Source: CAIXZV01 sp963697365 (lineage in GTDB: Bacteria > Chloroflexota > Limnocylindria > Limnocylindrales > CSP1-4). From it: 64,000 bases of DNA. This document shows, piece by piece, positions 53,664 through 62,478 of this stretch. The stretch is taken from contig CAVONT010000016.1 in NCBI GenBank assembly GCA_963697365.1, positions 124,001-188,000 of the forward strand, written 5' to 3'. The number at the start of each line of letters is the position of its first letter. Positions within the stretch are counted from its first letter, which is position 1. The translations under genes were made by a program, and so were the position numbers. The notes under the pieces are model-generated. The model was not told where the DNA came from and searched no databases. It worked only from the letters and a program-made list of their open reading frames with translations.

Positions 53664-54193
53664 GCGGCGAGGAGGGCGGTCCCCGCGTCGGCGTGGCGCG
53701 CGTGGCAGGTGGGCGGTACCGGCTGGACCTCGCCGAGGGCGAGCGCCGGATCATCGGCGCCCTGGCGGGCGAGCTCGACGAGGCCACGGCCGCCGGGGTG
53801 GACGTCACCGATCCGGCGTACGCGCGGCTGTACCCGTCGATGCGTCCGGACGATCCCGATGCCGATGCCGAGCTGCTCGCGCTCGTGCGCCCGGACCTCG
53901 AGGAGGGCCGCCGGGCGCAGCTCGACACGGTCCGGGCGACGCTGGAGGCGGCGACGCTCGACGAGGGGCAGCTCCTGGCCTGGCTGGGCGTCTGCAACGA
54001 CCTGCGGCTCGTGATCGCCGCGCGGCTGGGCGTGGTCGAGGCGGGCGACGGGGATGTCCCGATGCCAGCCGATCCGGGTGACCCCGACGCGTGGCCGCTG
54101 GTCGTCTACCACTTCCTGGGCTGGCTGGTCGGCGAGATGGTGGATGCCCTGGCTGCGGGACTCCCGGACGACGCTGCATCCCCCGAGTCGTAG
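53660..54193 (+). CDS. DUF2017-family protein
   Basis: 177 aa, mostly helical and acidic. GRYRLDLAEGERRIIGALAGELDE and YARLYPSMRPDDPDADAEL are typical of the DUF2017 family (LYPxAY..DP), followed by LDEGQLLAWLGVCNDLRLVIAARLG and a C-terminal YHFLGWLVGEMVDAL. The family is nearly always next to clpS, so a link to proteolysis is likely, but none is proven here. Confidence 0.8.
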   Translation: MSGEEGGPRVGVARVAGGRYRLDLAEGERRIIGALAGELDEATAAGVDVTDPAYARLYPSMRPDDPDADAELLALVRPDLEEGRRAQLDTVRATLEAATLDEGQLLAWLGVCNDLRLVIAARLGVVEAGDGDVPMPADPGDPDAWPLVVYHFLGWLVGEMVDALAAGLPDDAASPES

Positions 54194-54236
54194 CGCCGAC
54201 GCGTGGAGGGACACGTGGCAGGTGAGCGGGGTGTGC

Positions 54237-54242
54237 CACGAT
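54237..54242 (+). promoter_or_regulatory. Weak -10-like hexamer CACGAT for tlyA
   Basis: Predicted +1 one base before ATG 54250. A G6 run sits directly against the ATG, too close for a Shine-Dalgarno. Confidence 0.35.
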
Positions 54243-54249
54243 AGGGGGG

Positions 54250-55074
54250 ATGGCATCCACCACCGTGCGCCGCACCCGCCTCGACCAGCTCCTCGTGGAG
54301 CGCGGCCTGGTCGAGACGCGCTCCCGTGCCCAGGCCTTGCTGCTGGCCGGCAAGGTCCGCGTGGGAGAGGGCGACGCTGCCCGGCATGACCTCAAGGCCG
54401 GCGACATGGTGGCGCCCGACGCCCGGATCACGATCGCCGAGGAGCGCGCGTGGGTGAGCCGGGGTGCGCACAAGCTCCTTGCGGCCCTCGACGCATTCGG
54501 CATCGATCCGGCGGGCCTCGCCTGTGTCGACGTCGGGGCGTCGACGGGTGGCTTCACGGACGTCCTGCTCGCCCGCGGCGCGCGACACGTCTACGCCGTC
54601 GACGTGGGATATGGCCAGCTGGCCGAGAAGCTGCGCCGTGATGAGCGTGTCACCTCGATGGAGCGTGTCAACGCGCGCACCCTGGCCGCGGGCGCCCTGC
54701 CGGAAGCCGTCGACCTTGCCGTCATCGACGTCTCGTTCATCTCGCTGGGCCTAGTCCTCGGTCCCGTGCGGAGCCTGCTGGCGGACGGGCGCGGCTCGAT
54801 CGTCGCCCTCGTGAAGCCCCAGTTCGAGGCGGGCCGTGCGGATGCGAAGGGCGGCGTGGTGCGCGATCCCGAGGTCCACCGGCGCGTCCTGCGGGAGACG
54901 GCGGACCGGGCGCGTGGTGCGGGACTGGGCACGCGGGCCGTGGTCCCGTCGCCCATCCTCGGGCCGGAGGGCAACCGCGAGTTCCTGGCCTGGTTCGCAG
55001 CCGGTCCATCCTGCGCAGAGCTTGGTGCGCAGATCGACGACGCGGTGGCCGCCGCTTGGAAGGAGGCGACGTGA
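54250..55074 (+). CDS. tlyA: TlyA-family rRNA 2'-O-methyltransferase
   Basis: 274 aa. The N-terminal S4 RNA-binding domain (RLDQLLVERGLVETRSRAQALLLAGKVRV in spaced form: RLDQLLVERG, LLLAGKV) is joined to an FtsJ-like Rossmann methyltransferase with WVSRGAHKL, CVDVGASTGGFTDVLL (SAM site), VYAVDVGYGQL, DVSFISL and VKPQFEAGR. The K-D-K-E-type residues include Lys of SRGAHKL and Lys of VKPQ. TlyA methylates 16S/23S rRNA; some homologues were misnamed haemolysins. It heads a unit with nadK and recN. Confidence 0.9.
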   Translation: MASTTVRRTRLDQLLVERGLVETRSRAQALLLAGKVRVGEGDAARHDLKAGDMVAPDARITIAEERAWVSRGAHKLLAALDAFGIDPAGLACVDVGASTGGFTDVLLARGARHVYAVDVGYGQLAEKLRRDERVTSMERVNARTLAAGALPEAVDLAVIDVSFISLGLVLGPVRSLLADGRGSIVALVKPQFEAGRADAKGGVVRDPEVHRRVLRETADRARGAGLGTRAVVPSPILGPEGNREFLAWFAAGPSCAELGAQIDDAVAAAWKEAT

Positions 55075-55913
55075 CGATCCGGCGTATCGGCTTCGCGTAC
55101 AACCCGACCAACGAGGCCGCGATCGAGCTCCGGGAGCGGGCCGCGGGCTGGTGCCGGATGCACGGCGTGGACGAGTGGGCCGCACCAGCAGGTGACACGG
55201 CCGATCTCGTCGCGAACCTGCCGGCAACCGATGTGCTCGTGGTCCTCGGCGGGGACGGCACCTTCCTGCGCGCGGCGCAGGCCGTCACCCAGGTGGACGT
55301 GCCGCTGCTCGGCATCAACCTCGGCAAGGTGGGCTTCCTCTCGATGGCCGAAGCGCACGAGCTCGAGCGGGTCCTTGCCAAGGTCGTCGCCGGCGCCTAC
55401 AGCCTGCGTGAGCGGCTGGCCCTCGAGGGAGCGATCCTGCCGGCGGGCCGACCGGCCTCGGAGCGCTTCACCGCGCTCAACGACATCGTCGTCGCCCGTG
55501 GTGCGCTGGCGCGGGTCGTCCGGCTCGACGTCACCATCGACGCGTCACATCTCGCGACGTTCGTCGCGGACGGCCTGGTCATCGCCAGCCCGACCGGCTC
55601 CACGGGCTATGCCTTCTCCGCAGGCGGCCCGATCCTGGACCCGCAGAGCCGGAACATCGTGGTCGCGCCGATTGCCGCCTATCTGTCCGCCCTGCGGGCG
55701 GTGGTCGTGTCGCCCAACCAGGTCGTCCGCTGTCGCGTCCTCGACGCGCACGAGGCGCTGGTCTCCATCGACGGACGCGAGGACCACCGGATCGCCGTCG
55801 GCGACATCGTGGAAGTCCGTGCCCTGGACCGGCCGATCCGTTTCGTGGAACCGGAGGGCTCGACGCCCTTCTGGGATCTCCTGCGGACCAAGGTCGAACT
55901 GCTGCCGTCCTAG
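55071..55913 (+). CDS. nadK: NAD kinase
   Basis: 280 aa. The ATP/NAD motif VVLGGDGTFLRAAQ, NLGKVGFLSMA, ALNDIVVARG and the second motif VIASPTGSTGYAFSAGGPIL are all intact. It phosphorylates NAD to NADP using ATP or polyphosphate. GTG 55071 is chosen because AAGGAGG lies six bases upstream and it overlaps the tlyA stop (GTGA). recN starts three bases after its TAG. Confidence 0.95.
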   Translation: MTIRRIGFAYNPTNEAAIELRERAAGWCRMHGVDEWAAPAGDTADLVANLPATDVLVVLGGDGTFLRAAQAVTQVDVPLLGINLGKVGFLSMAEAHELERVLAKVVAGAYSLRERLALEGAILPAGRPASERFTALNDIVVARGALARVVRLDVTIDASHLATFVADGLVIASPTGSTGYAFSAGGPILDPQSRNIVVAPIAAYLSALRAVVVSPNQVVRCRVLDAHEALVSIDGREDHRIAVGDIVEVRALDRPIRFVEPEGSTPFWDLLRTKVELLPS

Positions 55914-55916
55914 GCG

Positions 55917-57638
55917 ATGTCTGACGACGGCCTCCGCCCGGGGCGGCTCCTGGAGCTCTCGGTCAGCGATCTTGCGCTGATCGACCGGCTGCGGCTCCCG
56001 CTCGCGGCCGGGTTCAACGTGCTGACCGGGGAGACGGGCGCCGGCAAGAGCCTGCTGATCGATGCGCTCGGGCTGGCGACGGGTGCGCGCGCCGACTCCA
56101 CGCTGGTCCGGCACGGCGCCGAGAGCGCGCGGGTGGAGGCGCTGTTCGACCGGGTTCCGGAGCCGCTCATTGCCGTCCGCGAGGTTGGCGCCAACGGCCG
56201 GTCGACGGCACGCCTGGACGACGAGGCGGTCACGGCGGGCCGCCTCGCCATGGCGACGGCAGGCCTCGTGGAGATCCACGGCCAGCACGATCAGCAGCGT
56301 CTCCTGGACGAGGACTGGCAGCGTGACCTGCTCGACGCGTTCGGCGGGCACGGCGACGCGCGCGCGGCCGTCGCCGGCACGGTGGAGGCGTGGCGGGCAA
56401 ATCGGATCGCGCTGGCAGGCCTCGTGATGGACCCTCGGGAGCACTTGCGGCGACTCGACATCCTCGAGCATGAGGTGGCGGAGATCGAGGCGGCCCGGCT
56501 GCGCCCCGGCGAGGCCGATGAGATCAGCGCCCAGCTGGCGGCGGCACAGCACGGCGAGTCCATCACGCAGGGGGCCGCAACGGCCCGGGAGACGCTGTTG
56601 GGCGAGGGCAGGGGAGCGCGGGAGCAGGTGGCGCTCGCTGAGCGGGAGCTCCGGTCCATCGCGCGCCTCGATGCCCGGTGGACGCCGCTCGCCGATCGCC
56701 TGGCGGGCCTGGAGGCGGAGCTGGAGGATGTGGCCGCGGACATCCGCTCGCTCGCGGACACCGTCGACCACGATCCTGCGACGCTCGTCCGCCTGGAGGA
56801 CCGTCTGGGCGAGATCCACCGCCTGATCCGCCGCTACGGCGACGACGAGGCGGCCGTCATCGCGCACGGTGCGCACGCAGCCAGCGAGGCGGCCCGGCTC
56901 CGTGGCCTGGAGAGCGAGCGCACCCTGCGCGCGCAGGAGGATGCCCGGCTCCTGCTCGCGGTCGCCGACACCGCGGCCACGCTGTCGATCGTCCGTCACG
57001 CGACGGCCCAGGTGCTCGGTCACGCCGTGTCCGGGGTGCTGGCGGATCTCGGGTTCCCGGAGGACGCCTTCGCCGTCGCCATGGGCCGCCGGCCCGCCGC
57101 ACGCGACGATCCCGCGGTCGAGGTCGATGGCGATGCGGTCGCCTTCGATGCAACCGGAATCGACACCATCGTGTTCACCTTCCGCCCGAACCCGGGCGAG
57201 CCCGCCAGGCCCCTTGCGCGCATCGCGTCGGGTGGCGAGCTGTCACGTGTGTCGCTCGCGGTCAAACAGGTGCTGGCCGAGGTGGACGAGACGCCGGTCC
57301 TCGTGTTCGACGAGATCGACGCCGGCATCGGCGGACGCAGCGCCGATCCCGTCGGACGCAGCCTGTGGACCCTCGCCCGGGACCACCAGGTCCTGTGCGT
57401 GACGCACCTGCCGCAGATCGCCGCCTACGCCGATGCCCACTACCGCATCGCCAAGCGCGAGCGCGACGGCCGGACCGTGACCGAGATCGTGCGCCTCGAG
57501 GCCTCTGACCGCGAGGGGGAGCTGGCGGCGATGCTCGCGGGTGCCGGTGGAGGCGAGGCGGCGCTCGCGTCGGCACGGGAACTGCTCGAGCGTGCTGCCG
57601 GCTGGCGTGCGGCCCGTGGAACCGCCGCGCCGGCCTGA
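55917..57638 (+). CDS. recN: DNA repair protein RecN
   Basis: 573-aa SMC-like ATPase. Walker A at GFNVLTGETGAGKSLLIDALGL, the Q-loop region VEIHGQHDQQRLL, two coiled-coil arms rich in Ala/Arg/Glu, the signature ARIASGGELSRVSLAVK, Walker B VLVFDEIDAGIGGR and D/H-loop VLCVTHLPQIAAYAD. It helps join broken DNA ends. The nadK-recN pair is common in Gram-positive-type genomes. Length is normal and no frame breaks were found. Confidence 0.95.
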   Translation: MSDDGLRPGRLLELSVSDLALIDRLRLPLAAGFNVLTGETGAGKSLLIDALGLATGARADSTLVRHGAESARVEALFDRVPEPLIAVREVGANGRSTARLDDEAVTAGRLAMATAGLVEIHGQHDQQRLLDEDWQRDLLDAFGGHGDARAAVAGTVEAWRANRIALAGLVMDPREHLRRLDILEHEVAEIEAARLRPGEADEISAQLAAAQHGESITQGAATARETLLGEGRGAREQVALAERELRSIARLDARWTPLADRLAGLEAELEDVAADIRSLADTVDHDPATLVRLEDRLGEIHRLIRRYGDDEAAVIAHGAHAASEAARLRGLESERTLRAQEDARLLLAVADTAATLSIVRHATAQVLGHAVSGVLADLGFPEDAFAVAMGRRPAARDDPAVEVDGDAVAFDATGIDTIVFTFRPNPGEPARPLARIASGGELSRVSLAVKQVLAEVDETPVLVFDEIDAGIGGRSADPVGRSLWTLARDHQVLCVTHLPQIAAYADAHYRIAKRERDGRTVTEIVRLEASDREGELAAMLAGAGGGEAALASARELLERAAGWRAARGTAAPA

Positions 57639-57651
57639 CGTCGGAGGGACC

Positions 57652-58620
57652 GTGGCCACCGCCCTCGACGACGCGATCGACGCCTTCATCGGCCACCTCG
57701 GCGTGGAGCGAGGCCTCGCCGATGCGACGCTCCGCGCGTACCGGGCCGACCTGGGGGACTTCGCCGCCAGTCGCGGTGCCGCCCGCGAGTGGGCCGACGG
57801 CCCCGAGGCCGCCCAGCGCTACCTGGCGGCGCGTGCGCAGCGCGGCCGGTCCTTCGATCCAGGCCTCGCGCCGACGAGCCTCCGTCGGCGGACGGCCGCG
57901 ATCCGCGGCTTCTACCGCTTCGCGTATGGCGACGGGATCATCGCGCAGGACATCGCGGCGCACCTCGACCTGCCGCGGCAGGCGCGGCTGCTGCCGGAGA
58001 CCCTCACGGTCGAGGAGACGGTGCGCCTGCTCGAGGCGGCGGGTGGCGATCCCCTGGGATCCGGGGGCGGTCGCCGCCGCCGCATGGTCGATGCCGACGG
58101 GGTGGCCCTGCGCAACCGGGCGCTCGTGGAGCTCCTGTACTCGTCGGGGCTGCGGGTGTCGGAGGCCATCGGCCTGGACCGCGACGATGTGTCCCTCGAG
58201 GAGGCGCTGGTGCGCGTGATCGGCAAGGGTGACAAGGAGCGGGTCGTGCCCGTGGGTGACGTGGCGCTCTCGTGGATCTCCCGCTACCTTGCGTGGCCGC
58301 GGGCGGCATGGCTGGCGGCCGGCGCGGACGGGGAGGGGGCCGGCACGCCCCTGTTCGTGACCCGGCGTGGCCGGCGGATGGGCCGGCAGGCGGCCTGGAC
58401 GGCGGTGAAGCGCGCGGCCGAAGCGGCAGGGCTCGGGGAGCGGGTGTCGCCGCACACGTTGCGGCACTCGTTCGCGACGCACCTCCTTGAGGGTGGGGCC
58501 GACCTGCGGGTTGTCCAGGAGCTCCTTGGACATGCGAGTATCTCCACGACACAGCTCTACACGCACATCACCGGGGAGCGGATCAGAGAGGTCTACGCCC
58601 GCGCCCATCCGCGGGCCTGA
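57652..58620 (+). CDS. xerD: Tyrosine recombinase XerD
   Basis: 322 aa, unbroken. The N-terminal SAM-like domain (GVERGLADATLRAYRADL) is followed by a catalytic domain with Arg in YSSGLRVSEAIGL, Lys in GKGDKERVVP, HTLRHSFATHLLEGGADLRVVQ, GHASI and Tyr in TTQLYTHIT. GTG 57652 has GGAGGG seven bases upstream. A ~25-residue Gly/Arg-rich insertion (GGDPLGSGGGRRRRMVDADG) precedes the catalytic Arg. It is the second Xer protein of the window. The XerD name rests on nearby scpA-scpB-rluB synteny. Confidence 0.88.
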   Translation: MATALDDAIDAFIGHLGVERGLADATLRAYRADLGDFAASRGAAREWADGPEAAQRYLAARAQRGRSFDPGLAPTSLRRRTAAIRGFYRFAYGDGIIAQDIAAHLDLPRQARLLPETLTVEETVRLLEAAGGDPLGSGGGRRRRMVDADGVALRNRALVELLYSSGLRVSEAIGLDRDDVSLEEALVRVIGKGDKERVVPVGDVALSWISRYLAWPRAAWLAAGADGEGAGTPLFVTRRGRRMGRQAAWTAVKRAAEAAGLGERVSPHTLRHSFATHLLEGGADLRVVQELLGHASISTTQLYTHITGERIREVYARAHPRA

Positions 58621-58637
58621 GGGAGGTCGAGACAGGC

Positions 58638-59348
58638 ATGGGCTACACGGAGTCGCTGCTCGCGTCGGGCGAGCGCATCGTGCGGGTCGCGCACCAGCAC
58701 TGGTTCATCCTGGTCTGGCGCGCTCGCTGGGCGGTGTTCGGCATCGCCATCGCCCTCCTGCTGACGGTGCTCAGGCTGATCCAGCCCGACGCCAGCGGGT
58801 TCCTGTGGGATCTCCTCGGCTTCGCCTCGCTCGTCCTCGTCGTGATCGGCGTCGTGAGCTTCGTGTGGGGCGCCCTCACCTACCGCGCCGAGGAGTACGT
58901 GGTCACCTCGCGGCGCCTGGTCCACGCACAAGGCGTGATCAACAAGCGGGCCTCGGACTCGTCGCTGGAGAAGATCAACGACGCGATCCTCGTCGAGTCG
59001 ATCTTCGGGCGAGTGTTCGGCTTCGGCAACCTCGAGGTCCTCACGGCATCGGAGAGCGGCATCGAGAAGCTGCAGATGCTCCGCGACGCCAAGGAGTTCA
59101 AGAAGGCGATGCTCGAGGCGAAGCACGAGCTGGAGCTCGAGTACACCCGCCCGACGATGCCGCCGGTCCAGGCCCCCACGGCCCCGACCGCTCCCGCCGC
59201 TGCCGCGGCTCCCGCGGCGACCGCGGCGGCGATGTCCGCGGACGACGTCCAGGCATCGCTTGTGCGCCTGGGTGAGATGCGCGACAACGGCCTGATCACG
59301 CCCGCCGAGTACGACGCGAAGAAGGCGGAGCTGCTCGAGCGGCTCTAG
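58638..59348 (+). CDS. bPH2-domain membrane protein with SHOCT tail
   Basis: 236 aa. Two adjacent helices (AVFGIAIALLLTVLRLI and ASLVLVVIGVVSFVWGALTY) are followed by a bacterial PH domain (EEYVVTSRRLVHAQGVINKRASDSSLEKINDAI in spaced form: VVTSRRLVHAQGV, SSLEKINDA). An Ala/Pro/Thr-rich linker leads to a C-terminal SHOCT motif (LVRLGEMRDNGLITPAEYDAKKAELLERL, seen as DNGLITPAEYDAKKAELL). Likely a cytoplasm-facing scaffold; function unknown. GAGGGAGG-like sequence precedes the ATG. Confidence 0.8.
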   Translation: MGYTESLLASGERIVRVAHQHWFILVWRARWAVFGIAIALLLTVLRLIQPDASGFLWDLLGFASLVLVVIGVVSFVWGALTYRAEEYVVTSRRLVHAQGVINKRASDSSLEKINDAILVESIFGRVFGFGNLEVLTASESGIEKLQMLRDAKEFKKAMLEAKHELELEYTRPTMPPVQAPTAPTAPAAAAAPAATAAAMSADDVQASLVRLGEMRDNGLITPAEYDAKKAELLERL

Positions 59349-59365
59349 TCGTTCGCGGGGTTGAT

Positions 59366-59385
59366 GGGACACGGGAGTCTGTCCC
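59366..59385 (+). terminator. Hairpin after the PH-domain gene
   Basis: GGGACA, 8-base loop, TGTCCC, 18 bp after the stop. An alternative fold ACGGGA/TCCCGT uses the same bases. No T-tract, so termination is only likely from position. Confidence 0.35.
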
Positions 59386-59622
59386 GTTCTGGCGTGCAGT
59401 CAGGGACGCGCTCCCGGCCAGGAGGTGTGCCTCACCGCACCTCGTGCCTTGTCTGGCACACCGGCGGACGGGCGAATCGTGTCCCGGGCAGGGGCGCGGC
59501 TGCCGGAATGCCGTCGCGCGCGGCGTTTCCCGCGGGGCCTTGTCCCGCGGGGGCGGCGCACGCCCCGCGGTGCCGTCTGCCGGAGGCATTGCTGTCGTCT
59601 CCAGGTGGCCCGCGCGCGCCGA
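59386..59622. other. Non-coding stretch before the IS remnant
   Basis: No supported gene. It contains a very stable self-complementary pair, CCCGCGGG at 59529-59536 and again at 59544-59551, able to form an 8-bp stem with a 7-base loop. It may be debris of the insertion site. Confidence 0.4.
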
Positions 59623-59641
59623 GTCCCCCAACTATGTGGCG
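59623..59641. repeat. Left inverted repeat of the IS remnant
   Basis: Pairs with 60235-60253, one mismatch at the tenth base. Confidence 0.65.
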
Positions 59642-59676
59642 TTTGGCTGGCGTCCACGCTGGGCTCGACCGCCGAT

Positions 59677-60197
59677 GCGCTGGTCGCCGGTCGCAGATCG
59701 CGAACCACCTCCGGCTGGCGCATCCTGCCGACAAGGAGATGCGCGTGAGCCACGAGACGATCTACCGGGCGGTCTACATCCAGGCCCGGGGCGAGCTGCG
59801 CCGGGAGCTCGCCGCCTGCCTGCGCACCGGGGCGCGCGAGGCGGCGCGCCCAGGCGAGGCCAGGAGGACCGGCGGCGGATGGCGGGCATGGTGCTCATCA
59901 GCGAGCGGCCGGCCGAGATCGAGGACCGGGCGGTCCCCGGGCACTGGGAGGGCGACCTCGTCATCGGCCGGGCCAGGCGAGTCGGCGGTCGCCACCCTGG
60001 TCGAGCGCACGACCCGCTACACTCCTGCTCGCGGCGCTGCCCGGCGGCCGGTCGGCGCCCGGAGGTCCGCGAGCATCTCGTGGACAGGCTCCTCACCGGC
60101 TGCCCGCGCAGCTCCGCCGCTCGCTGACCTGGGACCGCGGGCACGGAGATGGCCGAGCACCTCCGGTTCACGATCGACACCGGGGTCGCGGTCCGTC
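59677..60197 (+). pseudogene. IS30-family transposase remnant
   Basis: Pieces in alternating frames match the IS30 core: RWSP/QIANHLR, VSHETIYRAVYIQARGELRRELA, MAGMVLISERPAEIEDRAVPGHWEGDLVIG (seen as RPAEIEDRAVPGHWEGDLVIG in parts, with the first catalytic Asp), SAVATLVERTTRYT, RRSLTWDRG with the second Asp, then TEMAEHLRFTIDTGV. It stops before the region carrying the third catalytic residue (Glu). The N-terminal HTH is also missing. Four or more frame breaks plus both truncations make this a true pseudogene, unlike the housekeeping genes. Confidence 0.75.
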
Positions 60198-60234
60198 GAT
60201 TTGGGGGTTGAGCTACGAGGGCGACCTGCCGATC

Positions 60235-60253
60235 CGCCACATATTTGGGGGAC
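60235..60253. repeat. Right inverted repeat of the IS remnant
   Basis: Ends in ATATTTGGGGGAC. Near-perfect inverted partner of 59623-59641. A partial direct copy (ATTTGGGGG) lies 43 bp earlier at 60199. Confidence 0.65.
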
Positions 60254-60461
60254 GGCACGAGGAAGCGGGGTGCGAGGCCCGCGAGGGACGGCACGAGTGG
60301 GCGGGGTCGAGGCCAGCGAGCTGCGTGGATGGAGACCCGAGGCGCCGCGCCCCTGCCGCTGGCCACCGCGGTGTCGCGTCGCCTGGTCGTCGGGGGTGGG
60401 CTGGCCGTGCTGACGGTCGCCCGGCCAGCGGCGGACTCGCGGCCGGTGCGGCAGGGCCGGG
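60254..60461. other. Non-coding stretch between the IS remnant and the M50 protease gene
   Basis: About 210 bp without a supported gene. Two related strings, GGCACGAGGAAGCGGGG at 60254 and GGCACGAGTGGGCGGGG near 60291, form a short imperfect direct repeat. Confidence 0.4.
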
Positions 60462-60467
60462 TACCAT
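60462..60467 (+). promoter_or_regulatory. -10-like hexamer TACCAT for the M50-HD-scpAB-rluB unit
   Basis: Predicted +1 about 60474, a 27-base leader before GTG 60501. Same hexamer as the aspS and ruvX-leader promoters. Confidence 0.45.
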
Positions 60468-60500
60468 ACGTGGCACTCCGCCCCACCCCTCGAGGCCCGC

Positions 60501-61132
60501 GTGCAAGACATCGTCCTGAGCCTGCTCATGATCGGGATCTTCCTTGGGATCGCGTTCCCGGTCCACGAGTTCGCACATGCCTTCGTCGCCTACCAGCGCG
60601 GGGACGCCACGGCGAAGCTCATGGGCCGCATGACGCTCAATCCGATCGTCCACTTCGACCCGGTCGGCGGGCTCATGATCGTGATCTCGACGTTCCTCGG
60701 CGGCTTCCTGTTCGGATGGGCCAAGCCCACGCCGGTCAACACGATGAACCTGCGCGACCGCCGGAACGACGAGGTGCTCGTCGCCCTTGCGGGCCCCGGA
60801 TCGAACCTGCTGATGGCGATCTCGGCGCCATCGTGGTGCGCATCGTCGTCACCGCCGGGGTCATCCAGGGCCTGCCGCCGCTCGTCGTGGTCGTCCTGTT
60901 CAACTTCGTCGTGTTCAACGTGGCGCTGGCGATCTTCAACCTCATCCCGGTGCCGCCGCTCGACGGCTCCACCCTGCTGTTCCGCTTCCTGCCCCCGCAG
61001 ACGGCCTGGCGCATCCGGCCATTTCTCGCCCAGTACGGCATGTTCCTCGTGATTGCGCATCGTGCTGCTCGGGGGCAGCGTGCTCGGATCAGCGTGATCT
61101 ACGGTGTCACGCTGCTCCTGGTGGGCGCGTAA
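60501..61132 (+). CDS. Site-2-type M50 zinc metalloprotease (frameshifted)
   Basis: About 210 aa with several membrane helices. Zinc site HEFAH in GIAFPVHEFAHAFVAYQRGD and the second ligand motif PPLDGS identify the M50B/SREBP-like short proteases that cut inside the membrane. The frame changes near 60825 (NLLMAI/LGAIVVRIVVTAG). A further double shift near 61060-61095 garbles the last helix (IVLLGGSVLGS in an alternate frame). Both metal motifs are intact, so the enzyme is probably functional. It begins the unit that leads through an HD protein to scpA. Confidence 0.8.
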
Positions 61133-61603
61133 GGCGCGCCAGCTCCGGACGCACGTCGCAGCCCGTGTGGATGCCGAGGAGCGCCGGGTGCTGGCCGCCT
61201 GGACGACGCCTGCCGAGCTCCAGCTCTTCGATGCGATGCATGTCGCCGACCGTCGCCATGGCCTCGACGTGGTCGCCTGGCTGCGGCGTGCCGGCGTGAC
61301 GGACCGGGACGTGCTCGCCGCTGGGCTGCTCCACGACTGTGCCAAGGGCGACACCGGCGCCGGACCGCGGATCGCGTGGTCGCTGGGCGAGGCGTTCGGC
61401 GGCTGGATCCCGGCCGGTCGCGGCCCGCATTCCCGGCTGGAGCGCGCCGCATCGACCGCCTCCGCACGCACGCCGAGGCCTCGGCCGAGCTCTGCGCGGC
61501 TGCCGGTCTGCCGTCGTTCGCGGTGGAGCTCGTCCGTCACCAGGAGGCGCCGCTGGACCCCCGCTGGGGCGCGGTGTTCCACGCCGCCGACGAGGCCTGC
61601 TGA
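61104..61603 (+). CDS. HD-domain hydrolase-like protein (one frameshift)
   Basis: About 165 aa. RKARQLRTHVAARVDAEERRVLAAW, FDAMHVADRRHGLDVVAWLR and GLLHDCAKGD form the first half with the H-HD metal motif. The second half, in another frame from about 61450, reads RRIDRLRTHAEASAELCAAAGLPSFAVELVRHQEAP (in parts RLRTHAEASAEL, VELVRHQE), giving the remaining His ligands. One missing base joins them. The start is uncertain: GTG 61104 overlaps the protease gene. The stop overlaps scpA (TGATG). Substrate unknown. Confidence 0.65.
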
Positions 61604-62478
61604 TGACGCTGCAGCACGCAGTCCCGCCCGCCGTCGCCTTCGGTGAAGGTCGCCGGCCTGAGACCGCGACCCGCGTGACGCTGCCCGCGTTCGACGGCCC
61701 GCTGCAGCTGCTCCTCGCGCTCATCGAGGCGCGCCAGCTCGACGTCCTGACCGTTCCGCTCGGCGCCCTGGCCGATGCCTACCTCGACGCGCTCGCGACG
61801 CTCGATGACGATCGGATGGGCAACGTGTCCTCGTTCATCGCCATCGCGAGCCAGCTGATCCTGATCAAGTCACGAGCGATGCTGCCGCGCCGCGCGGCCG
61901 AGGGCGCCGTGCCGCTCGCCGACGAGGGACCGGATCCCGAAGCCGAGCTGCGTGCCCGCCTGATCCTGTACCGCGCCTTCCGGGACGCCGGCATCCGCCT
62001 CCTGGAGGAGGCGCAGGTGGTCCGGGGCCTCTACCATCGCGATCCGCCGGTCGCGCGTGCAGCGGGCGTCGCGGGAGCCCGGCCCCCCGCGGCAGCGCCA
62101 CTCGATCCGGCGATCCTGGTCGCCGCGCTCGACGGGATCGCGCGCCTGGCGCCGCCACCCCCGCCGCCGCCCGAGACGATCCCGCGCACGATCACCCTCA
62201 CGCAGCGGGCGATGCTCATCCGCCGGGCCCTCGATGGAGCACCCGTCGTCGTCCTCCAGGAGCTGCTGAAGGGGGTCAAGGACAAGGTCGTCGTCGCGCT
62301 CACCTTCCTGGCCATGCTCGAGCTCATGAAGCGCCGTGAGATCGTGGTCGAGCAGACCGAGCCCTGGGGCCCGATCATGGCGAGGCGCACAACCGCCGAG
62401 GAGCGCACCGCGGCCGGCGTGGCCGGCGCGATCGACGACGAGGCACCGCTGGACGAGACGATGGAGTCGTTCGCATGA
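61603..62478 (+). CDS. scpA: Segregation and condensation protein ScpA
   Basis: 291-aa kleisin that closes the SMC ring for chromosome condensation. N-terminal FDGPLQLLLALIEARQLDVLTVPLGALADAYL, ASQLILIKSRAMLPR, EAELRARLILYRAFRDAG and the C-terminal winged helix VVLQELLKGVKDKVVVALTFLAMLELMKRREIVVEQ (parts: FLAMLELMKRREI) are typical. A Pro7 tract (APPPPPPPETI) sits in the linker. It overlaps scpB by ATGA. Confidence 0.92.
   Translation: MTLQHAVPPAVAFGEGRRPETATRVTLPAFDGPLQLLLALIEARQLDVLTVPLGALADAYLDALATLDDDRMGNVSSFIAIASQLILIKSRAMLPRRAAEGAVPLADEGPDPEAELRARLILYRAFRDAGIRLLEEAQVVRGLYHRDPPVARAAGVAGARPPAAAPLDPAILVAALDGIARLAPPPPPPPETIPRTITLTQRAMLIRRALDGAPVVVLQELLKGVKDKVVVALTFLAMLELMKRREIVVEQTEPWGPIMARRTTAEERTAAGVAGAIDDEAPLDETMESFA

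Larger units (their letters stand above)
59623..60253. mobile_element. Degraded IS30-type element bounded by 19-bp inverted repeats
   Basis: Left end GTCCCCCAACTATGTGGCG at 59623-59641 matches the reverse complement of 60235-60253 at 18 of 19 positions. Between them lies a 5'- and 3'-truncated, frameshifted IS30-family transposase. At 631 bp it is about half the length of intact IS30 relatives. No target-site duplication is visible. It could no longer move by itself but might be mobilised in trans. Confidence 0.6.
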
